Assembly (NCBI GenBank): GCA_032250735.1
Contig: JAVVEP010000012.1
Location: 1-64,000, forward strand
DNA from: Gammaproteobacteria bacterium
GTDB taxonomy: Bacteria; Pseudomonadota; Gammaproteobacteria; SZUA-152
Direction of reading: 5' to 3'
Length of the DNA stretch: 64,000 bases
Part shown: positions 28,130 to 37,067 of the stretch, piece by piece
How positions within the stretch are numbered: position 1 is the first letter of the stretch
Layout of the letters: every line of letters starts with the position of its first letter
Notes under the pieces: generated by a model
The model's database searches: none
Seen by the model: the letters and a program-made list of their open reading frames with translations, nothing else
Told to the model about the DNA's origin: nothing
Translations under genes and position numbers: made by a program

Positions 28130-30088
28130 TTGAATGACCTAAGCAAATCCACCCTGATCAATCGACTCATCGCCGCCGCCCTCTTCACCCTGTTCGGCCT
28201 GTATCTCGCCAGCGTCGTCCCCAGCATCGAGATCGCCTGGGTGACGGGTATCCTGCTGCTGACCATCTATCTGTTTGCCTTTGAGATCGTCGGCGTCGAT
28301 GTGGCCGCGGTCACCATCATGGTGCTGCTCGGGCTCACCGGCCTGATCGCGCCGGTCATGGGCCTCGACAAGGGCCTGGTGGATACCGAATTCCTGTTCA
28401 ACGGCTTCTCCAGTAACGCCGTCATGTCCATTATCGCGGTGATGATCATCGGTGCCGGGCTGGACAAGACCGGGCTGATGGGTCAGGTGGCCGGCTTTAT
28501 CCTCAGGATCGGCGGCACCAGCGAGAAACGCATCATCCCGATCATCTCCAGCACCGTGGGGTTTATCTCCTCCTTCATGCAGAATGTGGGGGCCGCGGCG
28601 CTGTTTCTGCCCGTGGTGTCGCGCATCTCGGCCCGCTCCGGCCTGCCCATGTCCCGCCTGCTGATGCCCATGGGCTTCTGCGCCATCCTCGGCGGCACCG
28701 TTACCATGGTCGGTTCCAGCCCGCTGATCCTGCTCAATGACCTGATCCTCACCTCCAACACCGCCCTGCCCGAGGCGCAGCAGATGGCCACCTGGTCACT
28801 GTTTTCGGTGACCCCCATCGGCCTGGCCCTGGTCGCCACCGGTATTCTCTATTTTGTGATCGCCGGGCGTTTTGTGCTGCCCAGCACGCCAAAGGAGGAG
28901 ACCTCTTCCGCCACCAATACCATGGCCTATTTCCAGAACACCTACGGCCTGGACTATGCGCTGTTCGAGGTCTTCGTACCCGCGGAAAGCCCGCTGGTGG
29001 ACCACATGCTGGACGATGTCGAGCACGCCTATAAAATCCGCGTGATCGCCTCGCAGCGTGGCGCCAGCGATCTGCGCATCGGCCCCGGCGGGCTGGCGCG
29101 GGACGTCGGCATCGAGGCCAACACGGTGCTGGGCATCCTTGCCTCGCCGGAGCATCTGCTGGCCTTTGTGGAAAAATTCGAGCTCAAACTGCGGCCCGAC
29201 CTGCTGACCTTTTCCGAGTCCCTGGCCGCCACCAAGGCCGGTATCGCCGAGGTGGTCATCCCCCCCGGCTCCTCGCTGATCGGCAAGAGCGCGCGCGATG
29301 TGTGGATGCGCAAGACCTACGGCATCGCCATGGTGGCCCTGCACCGTAGTGGCGAAACCCTGCGCGAGGGTGACGGCATCCGTGACCTGACCCTGCAGGC
29401 CGGCGACACCCTGGTGGTCCATACCACCTGGGATGCCCTGGTGCGGCTGGAGCAGAACAAGGATTTCGTGGTGGTTACCACCGAATACCCGCACGAGGAG
29501 AGCCGGCCCCACAAGGTCAGCGCCGCGCTGTTTTTCTTCGCCATCGCCCTGATCCTGGTGCTGTTTACCGATCTGCGCCTGTCCATCGCCCTGCTGACCG
29601 GCGCGCTGGGCATGATCCTCTCCGGGGTGCTGAAAATCGAGGAGGCCTACAGCGCCGTCTCCTGGAAGACCGTGTTCCTGCTGGCCAGCCTGATCCCCCT
29701 GGGGCTGGCGGTGGAGACCACCGGCACCGCCAAATGGATCGCCGAGCAGACCCTGTACGTGGTCGGCGACATGCCCATCTGGGTGATCCAGGCCTCGGTC
29801 GCCGTGCTGGCCACCTTTTTTACCCTGGTGATGTCCAACGTCGGCGCCACGGTGTTGCTGGTGCCGCTGGCCGTGAATATCGCCATCGGCGCCGGCGCGG
29901 ATCCGGCCCTGTTTGCGCTGACCGTGGCGATCGCCACCTCCAACTCCTTCCTGATCCCCACCCATCAGGTCAACGCCCTGATCATGGGGCCCGGCGGCTA
30001 TCGCGTGCCCGATTTCATGCGGGCCGGTGGTATCATGACCGTGCTGTTTCTGGTGGTGATGATGCTGATGATGAACCTCATCTTTTAA
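28130..30088 (+). CDS. SLC13/DASS-family anion permease with two TrkA-C (RCK_C) domains
   Basis: A 652-residue inner-membrane protein: about ten helices split by two cytosolic RCK_C domains (about residues 265-440). Transport motifs are MQNVGAAALFLPVV in the first half and MSNVGATVLLVPLAVNIAIG in the second. Relatives carry sulfate or other anions, often with Na+. Translation starts at a TTG (28130) preceded by CTGGAG nine bases upstream. No ATG fits as well. It heads a run of three ion transporters. Confidence 0.88.
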   Translation: MNDLSKSTLINRLIAAALFTLFGLYLASVVPSIEIAWVTGILLLTIYLFAFEIVGVDVAAVTIMVLLGLTGLIAPVMGLDKGLVDTEFLFNGFSSNAVMSIIAVMIIGAGLDKTGLMGQVAGFILRIGGTSEKRIIPIISSTVGFISSFMQNVGAAALFLPVVSRISARSGLPMSRLLMPMGFCAILGGTVTMVGSSPLILLNDLILTSNTALPEAQQMATWSLFSVTPIGLALVATGILYFVIAGRFVLPSTPKEETSSATNTMAYFQNTYGLDYALFEVFVPAESPLVDHMLDDVEHAYKIRVIASQRGASDLRIGPGGLARDVGIEANTVLGILASPEHLLAFVEKFELKLRPDLLTFSESLAATKAGIAEVVIPPGSSLIGKSARDVWMRKTYGIAMVALHRSGETLREGDGIRDLTLQAGDTLVVHTTWDALVRLEQNKDFVVVTTEYPHEESRPHKVSAALFFFAIALILVLFTDLRLSIALLTGALGMILSGVLKIEEAYSAVSWKTVFLLASLIPLGLAVETTGTAKWIAEQTLYVVGDMPIWVIQASVAVLATFFTLVMSNVGATVLLVPLAVNIAIGAGADPALFALTVAIATSNSFLIPTHQVNALIMGPGGYRVPDFMRAGGIMTVLFLVVMMLMMNLIF

Positions 30089-30158
30089 ACCACCGATGGT
30101 ACAGCCTAGCCTTTTTGCACTACAGTCCCTGGCCAATACCCACTGAAAGGATGCCCCC

Positions 30159-31550
30159 GTGCGCACATTATTGACGGCGACGTTAATGCTCTTTATGCCG
30201 GGACTGGTGGCCGCCGCCGAGGGCGGCGCACCCCTCGACCTCACCACCCATACGGTGGGTTATGTCGCCCTTGCCCTGTTCGTGCTCGCCTACCTGCTGG
30301 TGGTGGCCGAGGAATTCACCCACCTGCGCAAATCCAAGCCGGTGATCCTCGTCGCCGGCATCATCTGGGCGATGATCGGCGTGGTCTATGCCAATAACGG
30401 CATGACCCACGCCGCCGAAGCGGCGGTGCGCCACAACCTCCTCGAATATTCGGAACTGATGCTGTTCCTGCTGGTGGCGATGACCTATATCAGCGCCATG
30501 AATGAACGCCAGGTGTTCGATGCCCTGCGTGCCTGGCTGATTCGCAAGGGTTTCAGCCTCCGCCAGCTGTTCTGGCTAACCGGCATCCTGGCCTTCTTCA
30601 TCTCGCCGGTGGCGGACAATCTCACCACCGCCCTGCTGATGTGCGCGGTGGTGCTGGCCGTTGGCGGCACCAATACCCGCTTCGTCTCCGTCGCCTGCAT
30701 CAATATCGTGGTCGCGGCCAATGCCGGCGGCGCCTTCAGCCCCTTCGGCGACATCACCACGCTCATGGTCTGGCAGAAGGGCATCGTCGACTTCTGGGCC
30801 TTCTTCGCCCTGTTTATCCCTGCGGCGGTGAATTTCCTGGTGCCGGCGGCGATCATGCATTTCGCCATCCCCAAGGAACAGCCCACAGCCGACAGCGAGG
30901 ACATCCGCATGAAGCGCGGTGCACGACGCATCATCGTGCTGTTCCTGCTCACCATCATCACCGCCGTGAGCTTCCACAACTTCCTGTACCTGCCGCCGGT
31001 GATCGGCATGTTGACCGGCCTGGCCTACCTGCAGTTCTTTGGCTATTACCTCAAGAAGACCACCCACCTCGATACGCCAGAGCCCGACTCGTCGATGGGT
31101 GAGATCGTGCCCTTTGACGTCTTTAACAAGATCGCCCGGGCCGAATGGGACACCCTGCTGTTCTTCTACGGGGTGGTGCTGTGCGTGGGTGGGCTCGGCT
31201 TTATCGGCTACCTGTCGCTGGCCTCGGAACTGATGTATACCCAGTGGGGCGCCACCAGCGCCAACATTGCCGTGGGCGTGCTGTCGGCCATCGTCGATAA
31301 CATCCCGGTGATGTTTGCGGTGCTGACCATGAACCCGGACATGCCGCTGGGCCAGTGGTTGCTGGTGACCCTCACCGCCGGTGTCGGCGGCAGCCTGCTG
31401 TCCATCGGCTCCGCCGCCGGGGTGGCCCTGATGGGTCAGGCCCGCGGCCAATATACCTTTTTCAGTCACCTCAAATGGACACCGGTGATCGCCCTGGGCT
31501 ATGTGGCCAGTATTGCAATGCACCTGTGGATCAACGCCCACCTATTCTAG
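30159..31550 (+). CDS. nhaD: Na+/H+ antiporter NhaD
   Basis: A 463-residue antiporter of the NhaD family known from halophilic and alkaliphilic bacteria. It starts with a signal-like helix, then has about eleven further helices. Family motifs are FFISPVADNLTTALLM, NIVVAANAGGAFSPFGDITTLMVWQKG and AIVDNIPVMFAVL. The start is a GTG (30159) with AAAGGATG upstream. It lies 70 nt after the SLC13 gene. It would expel Na+ and restore the gradient used by its neighbours. Confidence 0.94.
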   Translation: MRTLLTATLMLFMPGLVAAAEGGAPLDLTTHTVGYVALALFVLAYLLVVAEEFTHLRKSKPVILVAGIIWAMIGVVYANNGMTHAAEAAVRHNLLEYSELMLFLLVAMTYISAMNERQVFDALRAWLIRKGFSLRQLFWLTGILAFFISPVADNLTTALLMCAVVLAVGGTNTRFVSVACINIVVAANAGGAFSPFGDITTLMVWQKGIVDFWAFFALFIPAAVNFLVPAAIMHFAIPKEQPTADSEDIRMKRGARRIIVLFLLTIITAVSFHNFLYLPPVIGMLTGLAYLQFFGYYLKKTTHLDTPEPDSSMGEIVPFDVFNKIARAEWDTLLFFYGVVLCVGGLGFIGYLSLASELMYTQWGATSANIAVGVLSAIVDNIPVMFAVLTMNPDMPLGQWLLVTLTAGVGGSLLSIGSAAGVALMGQARGQYTFFSHLKWTPVIALGYVASIAMHLWINAHLF

Positions 31551-31637
31551 GTGATTGACGAAAATCGGGGGCTGCATCAGTCTTTTCGGCTAAATCCCCT
31601 TAACCCAACGACCGTTCACTGCCATTAGGAGCCCAAT

Positions 31638-33413
31638 TTGATCAAGACCTGCCCTGTCTGGCTTAGCAGACTGTTTCCCGTTCTCCGCTGGTGGCCCATG
31701 GTCAACCGCGAGACCCTGCGCATGGACGCCATGGCCGGCCTGACCGGGGCGGTGGTGGTGCTGCCGCAGGGTGTGGCCTTTGCCGTGATCGCCGGCATGC
31801 CGCCGGAGTACGGGCTCTATACCGCGATGATCCCGGCGATTATCGCCGCCCTGTTCGGCTCCTCCTGGCACCTGGTCTCCGGCCCCACCACCGCCGCCTC
31901 GCTGGTGCTATTCGCCTCGCTCAGCGCCCTCGCTGAACCGACCACCGCCCAGTATGTTGCCCTGGCGATCACCCTCACCTTCATGGTGGGGGTCACCCAG
32001 CTGGTGATGGGCTACGCCAAGCTCGGCACCCTGGTGAACTTCATCTCCCATTCGGTGATCATCGGCTTTACCGCCGGCGCGGCGATCCTCATCGCCAGCA
32101 ACCAGATCAAGCACTTCTTCGGCGTCGACATCGAGCGCGGCCTGCACTTCTATGAAATCTTGCTCGGCTTCGCCCGCCGGCTCGAGCAGATAAATCCCTA
32201 TGTTGCGATCACCGGTCTCGCCACCCTGATCACCGGGATACTGATCAAGCGCTTCGCGCCCAAGGTCCCCTACATGATCGTCGCGATGATCGTCGGCAGC
32301 GTGGTCGGCTTCCTGCTGGACAGCCTCTACGGCAACGCCGTGACCCAGCTCAAGACCGTCGGCGCCCTGCCCGCCACCCTGCCGCCCCTGTCCATGCCCG
32401 ACTTTTCCCCCGCCACCCTCAGGGAGCTCGCCCCGGCGGTGCTGGCGGTCACCCTGCTGGCGCTGACCGAGGCGATCTCCATCGGTCGCTCCATTGCGGT
32501 CAAGTCCGGCCAGCACATCGACGCCAATCAGGAGTTCATCGGTCAGGGGCTGTCCAACATCGTCGGCAGCTTCTTCTCCGCCTATGTGGCCACCGGCTCC
32601 TTTAATCGCAGCGGGGTGAATTACCAGGCGGGCGCCAGAACCCCCATCGCCGCCCTGCTCTCCGGCCTGCTGCTGATCGGTGTGGTGCTGGCCATCGCCC
32701 CGCTGGCGGCCTATCTGCCCAATGCCGCCATGGCCGGCATCCTGTTTCTGGTGGCCTGGGGGCTGATCGACTTTCATCACATCAAGAAGATCTTTCAGGC
32801 CAGTCGCTCGGACTTCACGATTCTACTGGTCACCTTCATCGCCACCCTTACCCTGGAATTGGAATTCGCCATCCTGCTCGGCGTGATTCTATCGCTGGTG
32901 GTCTACCTGTCACGCACCTCGCGCCCCAAGGTGCTGAGCCGCACGCCCGACCCCAGGCACCCCAAGCGCTCCTTCACCACCGACTCCAGCCTGCCCGAAT
33001 GCCCCCAGCTCAAGCTGATGCGCATCGACGGCTCGCTGTTCTTTGGCGCCGTCAGCCACGTCGCCGAGAGCCTGCGCCGTTTTCGCCAACAGAACCCACA
33101 GCAGAAGTCCGCCCTGCTGGTGGCCTCCGGCATCAACTTTATCGACGTCGCCGGTGCCGAACTGCTGGTGCAGGAGGTCAAAAACTACCGCAAACTCGGC
33201 GGCAACCTCTATTTCTACCGCATCAAGGAGGGCGTCTGTGACCCGCTGCGCCGCGGGGGCTACATCCAGGAGATTGGGGAAGAGAATATGTTCAGCTCCA
33301 AGACCGAGGCCATTGCCGAGATCTTTGCCACGCTGGACAAGGACATCTGCGCACGCTGCGACAAACGCATCTTTAACGAGTGCCAGTCGATCCCGCCACC
33401 CACCAGTACATAA
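31638..33413 (+). CDS. SulP-family anion transporter with STAS domain
   Basis: A 591-residue transporter: a SulP membrane domain with the GLYTAMIPAIIAALFGSSWHLVSGPT signature (residues about 56-81), and a cytosolic STAS domain near residues 450-560 (RIDGSLFFGAV, INFIDVAGAELLVQE). The tail carries a Cys pair in ICARCDKRIFNEC. SulP proteins move sulfate or bicarbonate, some with Na+ (BicA). Beside NhaD and carbon-fixation genes, bicarbonate uptake is plausible but unproven. The start is a TTG with TAGGAG six bases upstream. Confidence 0.9.
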   Translation: MIKTCPVWLSRLFPVLRWWPMVNRETLRMDAMAGLTGAVVVLPQGVAFAVIAGMPPEYGLYTAMIPAIIAALFGSSWHLVSGPTTAASLVLFASLSALAEPTTAQYVALAITLTFMVGVTQLVMGYAKLGTLVNFISHSVIIGFTAGAAILIASNQIKHFFGVDIERGLHFYEILLGFARRLEQINPYVAITGLATLITGILIKRFAPKVPYMIVAMIVGSVVGFLLDSLYGNAVTQLKTVGALPATLPPLSMPDFSPATLRELAPAVLAVTLLALTEAISIGRSIAVKSGQHIDANQEFIGQGLSNIVGSFFSAYVATGSFNRSGVNYQAGARTPIAALLSGLLLIGVVLAIAPLAAYLPNAAMAGILFLVAWGLIDFHHIKKIFQASRSDFTILLVTFIATLTLELEFAILLGVILSLVVYLSRTSRPKVLSRTPDPRHPKRSFTTDSSLPECPQLKLMRIDGSLFFGAVSHVAESLRRFRQQNPQQKSALLVASGINFIDVAGAELLVQEVKNYRKLGGNLYFYRIKEGVCDPLRRGGYIQEIGEENMFSSKTEAIAEIFATLDKDICARCDKRIFNECQSIPPPTST

Positions 33414-33442
33414 CCCCCGCCTGGGGTGCGGCTCTTCGATGC

Positions 33443-33479
33443 AAAAAAAAGGGGTGGACATTGTATCCACCCCTTTTTT
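33443..33479. terminator. Bidirectional intrinsic terminator between sulP and the lipoprotein gene
   Basis: A 14-bp perfect stem AAAAAAGGGGTGGA / TCCACCCCTTTTTT with a 7-nt loop. It has A and T tracts on both sides, so it can end transcription from both convergent genes. Confidence 0.93.
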
Positions 33480-33517
33480 CATAGGCACCTGGCCGACCGC
33501 CATGGGTCATGGCCTGA

Positions 33518-35632
33518 TCAGAAATCGGCTGCCTTAGTGCCCGCCGGTGTGAAGCTACCGATGCCCGCCGTGCCGCCCGCCCAGGTAATGGTGCCGACGA
33601 AACAGCTGTCTGTTGCTGTGTCAGTATCCATGTCTCCGCAGTTCACCTGACCCACCTCGGTGCCGAGAATGGAGATGGTCACAGTCACATCATTTTCCGT
33701 ACCGCTATAGGCGTCCACATAGACCTTGTATTCTCCGTCCTGGGTGATCTGGTTCATCCAGATATTTTCGATGCCGTTACCGCAGGAAATACAGTCCACA
33801 TCCAGCTTGGGATCGTCCTCCTCGTCCCCGGTACCCCAGGATATGTTGTTGATGCCGGTGCCATCCAGGCCCACCTTACAGTTGCCCCAGTTGCAGTCAT
33901 CGGCACCGCCACCGCCGTTGCTATAGCTGCCGCCAGGGCGAACCAGGTGCAGGTCCATATCGGTCGAACCGTCCCAGGTCATCTGTGCCCGGAACAGGGC
34001 CAGATCCGTCAGCGAGGTAATGCTAATAGTCTGACTACAGCTGCTATTGTCCGCGTAGATACCGGACACGGTAATGTGATTCGCGCCGGCGAACAGGGGC
34101 AGATCGAGCGCGTAGCTTCCACCCGCGCCGAGGGCGAGGGCGATGGTATTGGACTGCTCACCCGCCGTGACCGTCAGATAGGCTGCAGTGGGCGTGCCCA
34201 GAATGGTGCCCGCGATACTGATTGCGGTATCCGTGGTGGTGGCGCCATCCGCCAGATTGCTGGCGTCTGCGGCCGTCGCGGCGATGCTGACGTTGGTACA
34301 GCTGGCCGTGGAGATCCGTACCCCACAGCTGGTAATGCCCAGATGATTGATGTTGTCGACAAAATCGGTGCCTACATCGAATAATCCATCCCTGTCGGTA
34401 TCCACCACCACGTCGTAACAGGTCGTGCCACCCAGGCTGGCGAGGCTGGCAAAAGGCACCAATACCCAGGGGGCCAGGCTGTTATTGTCGTTTTGCACCG
34501 GGCTGCGCTTGGCGCCGCTGCCTACCGCAACCAGCGGGTCACCATTTGCCCATACGGCCTGATGGGCAACCAGGTAGGTGTCCACCGCACCGGCCGTGGT
34601 GAGCGCCGAACGCTCCGTTGGCATCAGAAAGGCCTGCAGATCACGGATCGCCGCCACATCGGCATTGGGGTCAAAGATCTCGCGTTTGTTGCCATTCTTG
34701 TCCGAGGCGATTTTCTGTACCGCACCGGCGCTGGGACCCTGCACCGCAAAGCAGGGCAGCAGGCGGCTGTGGCGCGAGATCAGATCAGTCCCCGGGTTAA
34801 AGTAACCATTGCCGTTCACATCCACCACCACGTCATAGCCGCCGATACCATAGGTGCTGGCCAGACCCAAATCGATCTGACCCGTGCCGCCAGTGACGGT
34901 GATGGTGGCCGGTGTGCCGCTGATCAGCCCGCCATTCGCCAGGGGTTTTTGTACGTCGGACAGGACATACACATCATAGCTGCCATCCGCCAGTGAACCG
35001 GTGTTTTTGTCCACTCTGGCGAAGACGTTGTCCCCGCTCAGGAAAGAGGCCTTGGCGACGCCCCCTGTATCCACACACTGCACACGGCTCAGGTCCGCCA
35101 CGTTGTAGGTCAGGGTCTGCGGTGTTCCACCACCGCCCTCTTCCGCCACGGTTACCGTGTAATCACCCAGGAAAGCCCCGGGCAGCATATTCTGTACGAC
35201 CGTGGCCTTGTTGATGGCGCCCGTACTGTCGGAGATGGCGATCAGGCCTCCCGTCGGGGTGATCTCTAACGGCACGGTATCTGTGTCCGCAATGGTAATG
35301 GTGTGTCGCGTATTGGCGGTCAGGCCGGTCAGCGACAGGGTTATGGGATCATGCAGGTCTATGGGGGTGGTGATGGCGACGCCACAGCCATCAACGATGC
35401 CGGTCTGGTCACTGTTACAGAGGGGGATCACCCGTGTAGTACCACCCACGGTGGGTACGCAATCCGGGCCGGCAAAGGGGCTGGAACAAGAGAGGCTGAA
35501 ACTGCTGCCCTCTCCCGTTGCAAAACCTGAACCTGCCGGCTCTCCTCCGCAGGATGACAGCAGAAACAGGACGGCGGCAGAGAAGATACCGATGATTGAA
35601 ATTCGATGAAAATCTGGCCCATTGACGCGCAT
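33518..35632 (-). CDS. Large secreted lipoprotein with a YfaP-like (DUF2135) C-terminal domain
   Basis: A 704-residue lipoprotein with lipobox LLSSC (Cys 28, Gly at +2). It has many Cys and Ig-like Thr/Val-rich segments. An Asp-rich module appears twice: YDVVVDVNGNGYFNPGTD and YDVVVDTDRDGLFDVGTD, which look Ca2+-binding. The C-terminal domain resembles DUF2135/YfaP (LFRAQMTWDGSTDMDLHLVRPGG). Likely a cell-surface binding or adhesion protein; the function is unknown. The ATG at 35632 has AGGGA six bases upstream and was preferred to the TTG two codons earlier. A perfect CRP-type site lies 109 nt upstream. Confidence 0.8.
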   Translation of the reverse strand: MRVNGPDFHRISIIGIFSAAVLFLLSSCGGEPAGSGFATGEGSSFSLSCSSPFAGPDCVPTVGGTTRVIPLCNSDQTGIVDGCGVAITTPIDLHDPITLSLTGLTANTRHTITIADTDTVPLEITPTGGLIAISDSTGAINKATVVQNMLPGAFLGDYTVTVAEEGGGGTPQTLTYNVADLSRVQCVDTGGVAKASFLSGDNVFARVDKNTGSLADGSYDVYVLSDVQKPLANGGLISGTPATITVTGGTGQIDLGLASTYGIGGYDVVVDVNGNGYFNPGTDLISRHSRLLPCFAVQGPSAGAVQKIASDKNGNKREIFDPNADVAAIRDLQAFLMPTERSALTTAGAVDTYLVAHQAVWANGDPLVAVGSGAKRSPVQNDNNSLAPWVLVPFASLASLGGTTCYDVVVDTDRDGLFDVGTDFVDNINHLGITSCGVRISTASCTNVSIAATAADASNLADGATTTDTAISIAGTILGTPTAAYLTVTAGEQSNTIALALGAGGSYALDLPLFAGANHITVSGIYADNSSCSQTISITSLTDLALFRAQMTWDGSTDMDLHLVRPGGSYSNGGGGADDCNWGNCKVGLDGTGINNISWGTGDEEDDPKLDVDCISCGNGIENIWMNQITQDGEYKVYVDAYSGTENDVTVTISILGTEVGQVNCGDMDTDTATDSCFVGTITWAGGTAGIGSFTPAGTKAADF

Positions 35633-35732
35633 ATGCAATCCCTAAATAAGAAGAGGTCTCTAAACGATGGTAATGAAATCTATTCGCAAGGTCTAGAAGC
35701 GGCTGGCGGCTGTATTTCTGAAGTCTTTTGTT

Positions 35733-35750
35733 CTGTGACTGTGGTCACAG
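35733..35750 (-). promoter_or_regulatory. CRP/Vfr-type operator upstream of the lipoprotein gene
   Basis: Contains TGTGA-N6-TCACA (35734-35749), an exact match to the known CRP core, within the perfect 7-bp inverted repeat CTGTGAC/GTCACAG. The centre is about 109 nt before the lipoprotein start codon, a position compatible with activation. Confidence 0.6.
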
Positions 35751-35835
35751 TAATCATCCGACTGACTGTACTGCGCCACAGCACTCCACCCGCCAGGCAA
35801 TGGCCACCGTCTCCCTGACCCAGACGTGACCCAAT

Positions 35836-35861
35836 AAAAGGGGTGCCTAAGCACCCCTTTT
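35836..35861 (-). terminator. Intrinsic terminator after the aldolase gene
   Basis: Perfect 11-bp stem AAAAGGGGTGC / GCACCCCTTTT with a 4-nt loop, 42 nt past the aldolase stop in the minus direction. It ends the central-carbon gene cluster. Confidence 0.9.
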
Positions 35862-35903
35862 ATACTACCTAATTGTTTGCTGCCGGGCGGCAGACAAGAT
35901 GGC

Positions 35904-36941
35904 CTATTTGTAGAAGCCGATCATCTTCTCCAGCGATATTGGCTTGATCTTCGAGGCATGGCCGGCGCAGCCAAAGGCCTCGAAGCGGGCCTGGCAGATG
36001 GCCATCATGGCATCGGTGGAGGCCTTGAGGAACTTGCGGGGATCGAAGTTGGTGGGGTTTTCGGCCAGGTGCTTACGCACCGCACCGGTGGAGGCCATGC
36101 GCAGGTCGGTGTCGATATTGACCTTACGCACACCATTCTTGATGCCTTCCTGGATTTCTTCTACTGGCACGCCGTAGGTCTGGCCCATGTCGCCGCCGTA
36201 GGTGTTGATGATCTCCAACCAGTCCTGTGGCACCGAGGATGAACCGTGCATGACCAGATGGGTGTTGGGAAGTTTGGCGTGAATCTCGCGAATGCGGTCG
36301 ATACGCAGGATATCGCCGGTGGGCTCCTTGGTGAACTTGTAGGCGCCGTGCGAGGTGCCGATGGCGATGGCCAGGGCATCCACGCCGGTTTGGGCAACAA
36401 AGTCGGCGGCTTCGTTGACGTCGGTCAGCAGCATGTCCATATCCAGCTTGCCCTCGGCACCGTGGCCGTCCTCTTCACCCATCTCACCGGTTTCCAGTGA
36501 ACCCAGGCAGCCCAGCTCGCCTTCCACGGAGACGCCACCGGCATGCGCCATCTTCACGACCTCGGCAGTGGTGGCCACGTTGTATTCGAAGCTGGCGGGG
36601 GTCTTCATGTCGGCCATCAGCGAACCGTCCATCATCACCGAGCTGAAGCCGGACTGGATGGAGCGCAGACACACGGCGGGCTCGGAACCGTGATCCTGAT
36701 GCATTACCACAGGGATATGCGGATACTGTTCGATGGCTGCGGCAATCAGGTGACGCAGGAAGGGTTCGCCTGCGTAGGAGCGCGCGCCGGCGGAGCCCTG
36801 CATGATCACCGGGCTATTGGCCGCATCGGCAGCCCGCATGATGGCCTGCACCTGCTCCAGGTTGTTGACGTTAAACGCCGGCATACCGAAATCGTTCTCG
36901 GCGGCGTAATCCAGTAGTTGACGTAGTGAAATAAGGGCCAT
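35904..36941 (-). CDS. fba: Class II fructose-bisphosphate aldolase
   Basis: Zn-dependent aldolase of glycolysis/gluconeogenesis and the Calvin cycle. The 345-residue protein has the metal-site region [16 protein letters not shown], and the catalytic and phosphate-binding blocks [12 protein letters not shown] (with the YNV..TAEVV lead-in), [11 protein letters not shown] and [10 protein letters not shown]. It is the CbbA-like long class II type found in autotrophs. TTTAGGAGAA precedes the ATG, nearly the same ribosome site as tkt, gap and pgk. Last gene of the cluster. Confidence 0.96.
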   Translation of the reverse strand: MALISLRQLLDYAAENDFGMPAFNVNNLEQVQAIMRAADAANSPVIMQGSAGARSYAGEPFLRHLIAAAIEQYPHIPVVMHQDHGSEPAVCLRSIQSGFSSVMMDGSLMADMKTPASFEYNVATTAEVVKMAHAGGVSVEGELGCLGSLETGEMGEEDGHGAEGKLDMDMLLTDVNEAADFVAQTGVDALAIAIGTSHGAYKFTKEPTGDILRIDRIREIHAKLPNTHLVMHGSSSVPQDWLEIINTYGGDMGQTYGVPVEEIQEGIKNGVRKVNIDTDLRMASTGAVRKHLAENPTNFDPRKFLKASTDAMMAICQARFEAFGCAGHASKIKPISLEKMIGFYK

Positions 36942-37067
36942 GGGTTTCTCCTAAATGTTGCTATCTATAAAAGGGGTTCAAAAAATATCGTGGTTTAAAT
37001 GCTATAGGGTCTAAACGCGCTGTACGCTGAGATTACACCTCGATCGAAAAGTGCCGTAGGCACGGCG

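Noticed and set aside
28796-30247. 483-codon minus-strand frame across the SLC13 gene and the start of nhaD
   Set aside because: His/Gln/Gly-rich antisense shadow of two recognised transporters.
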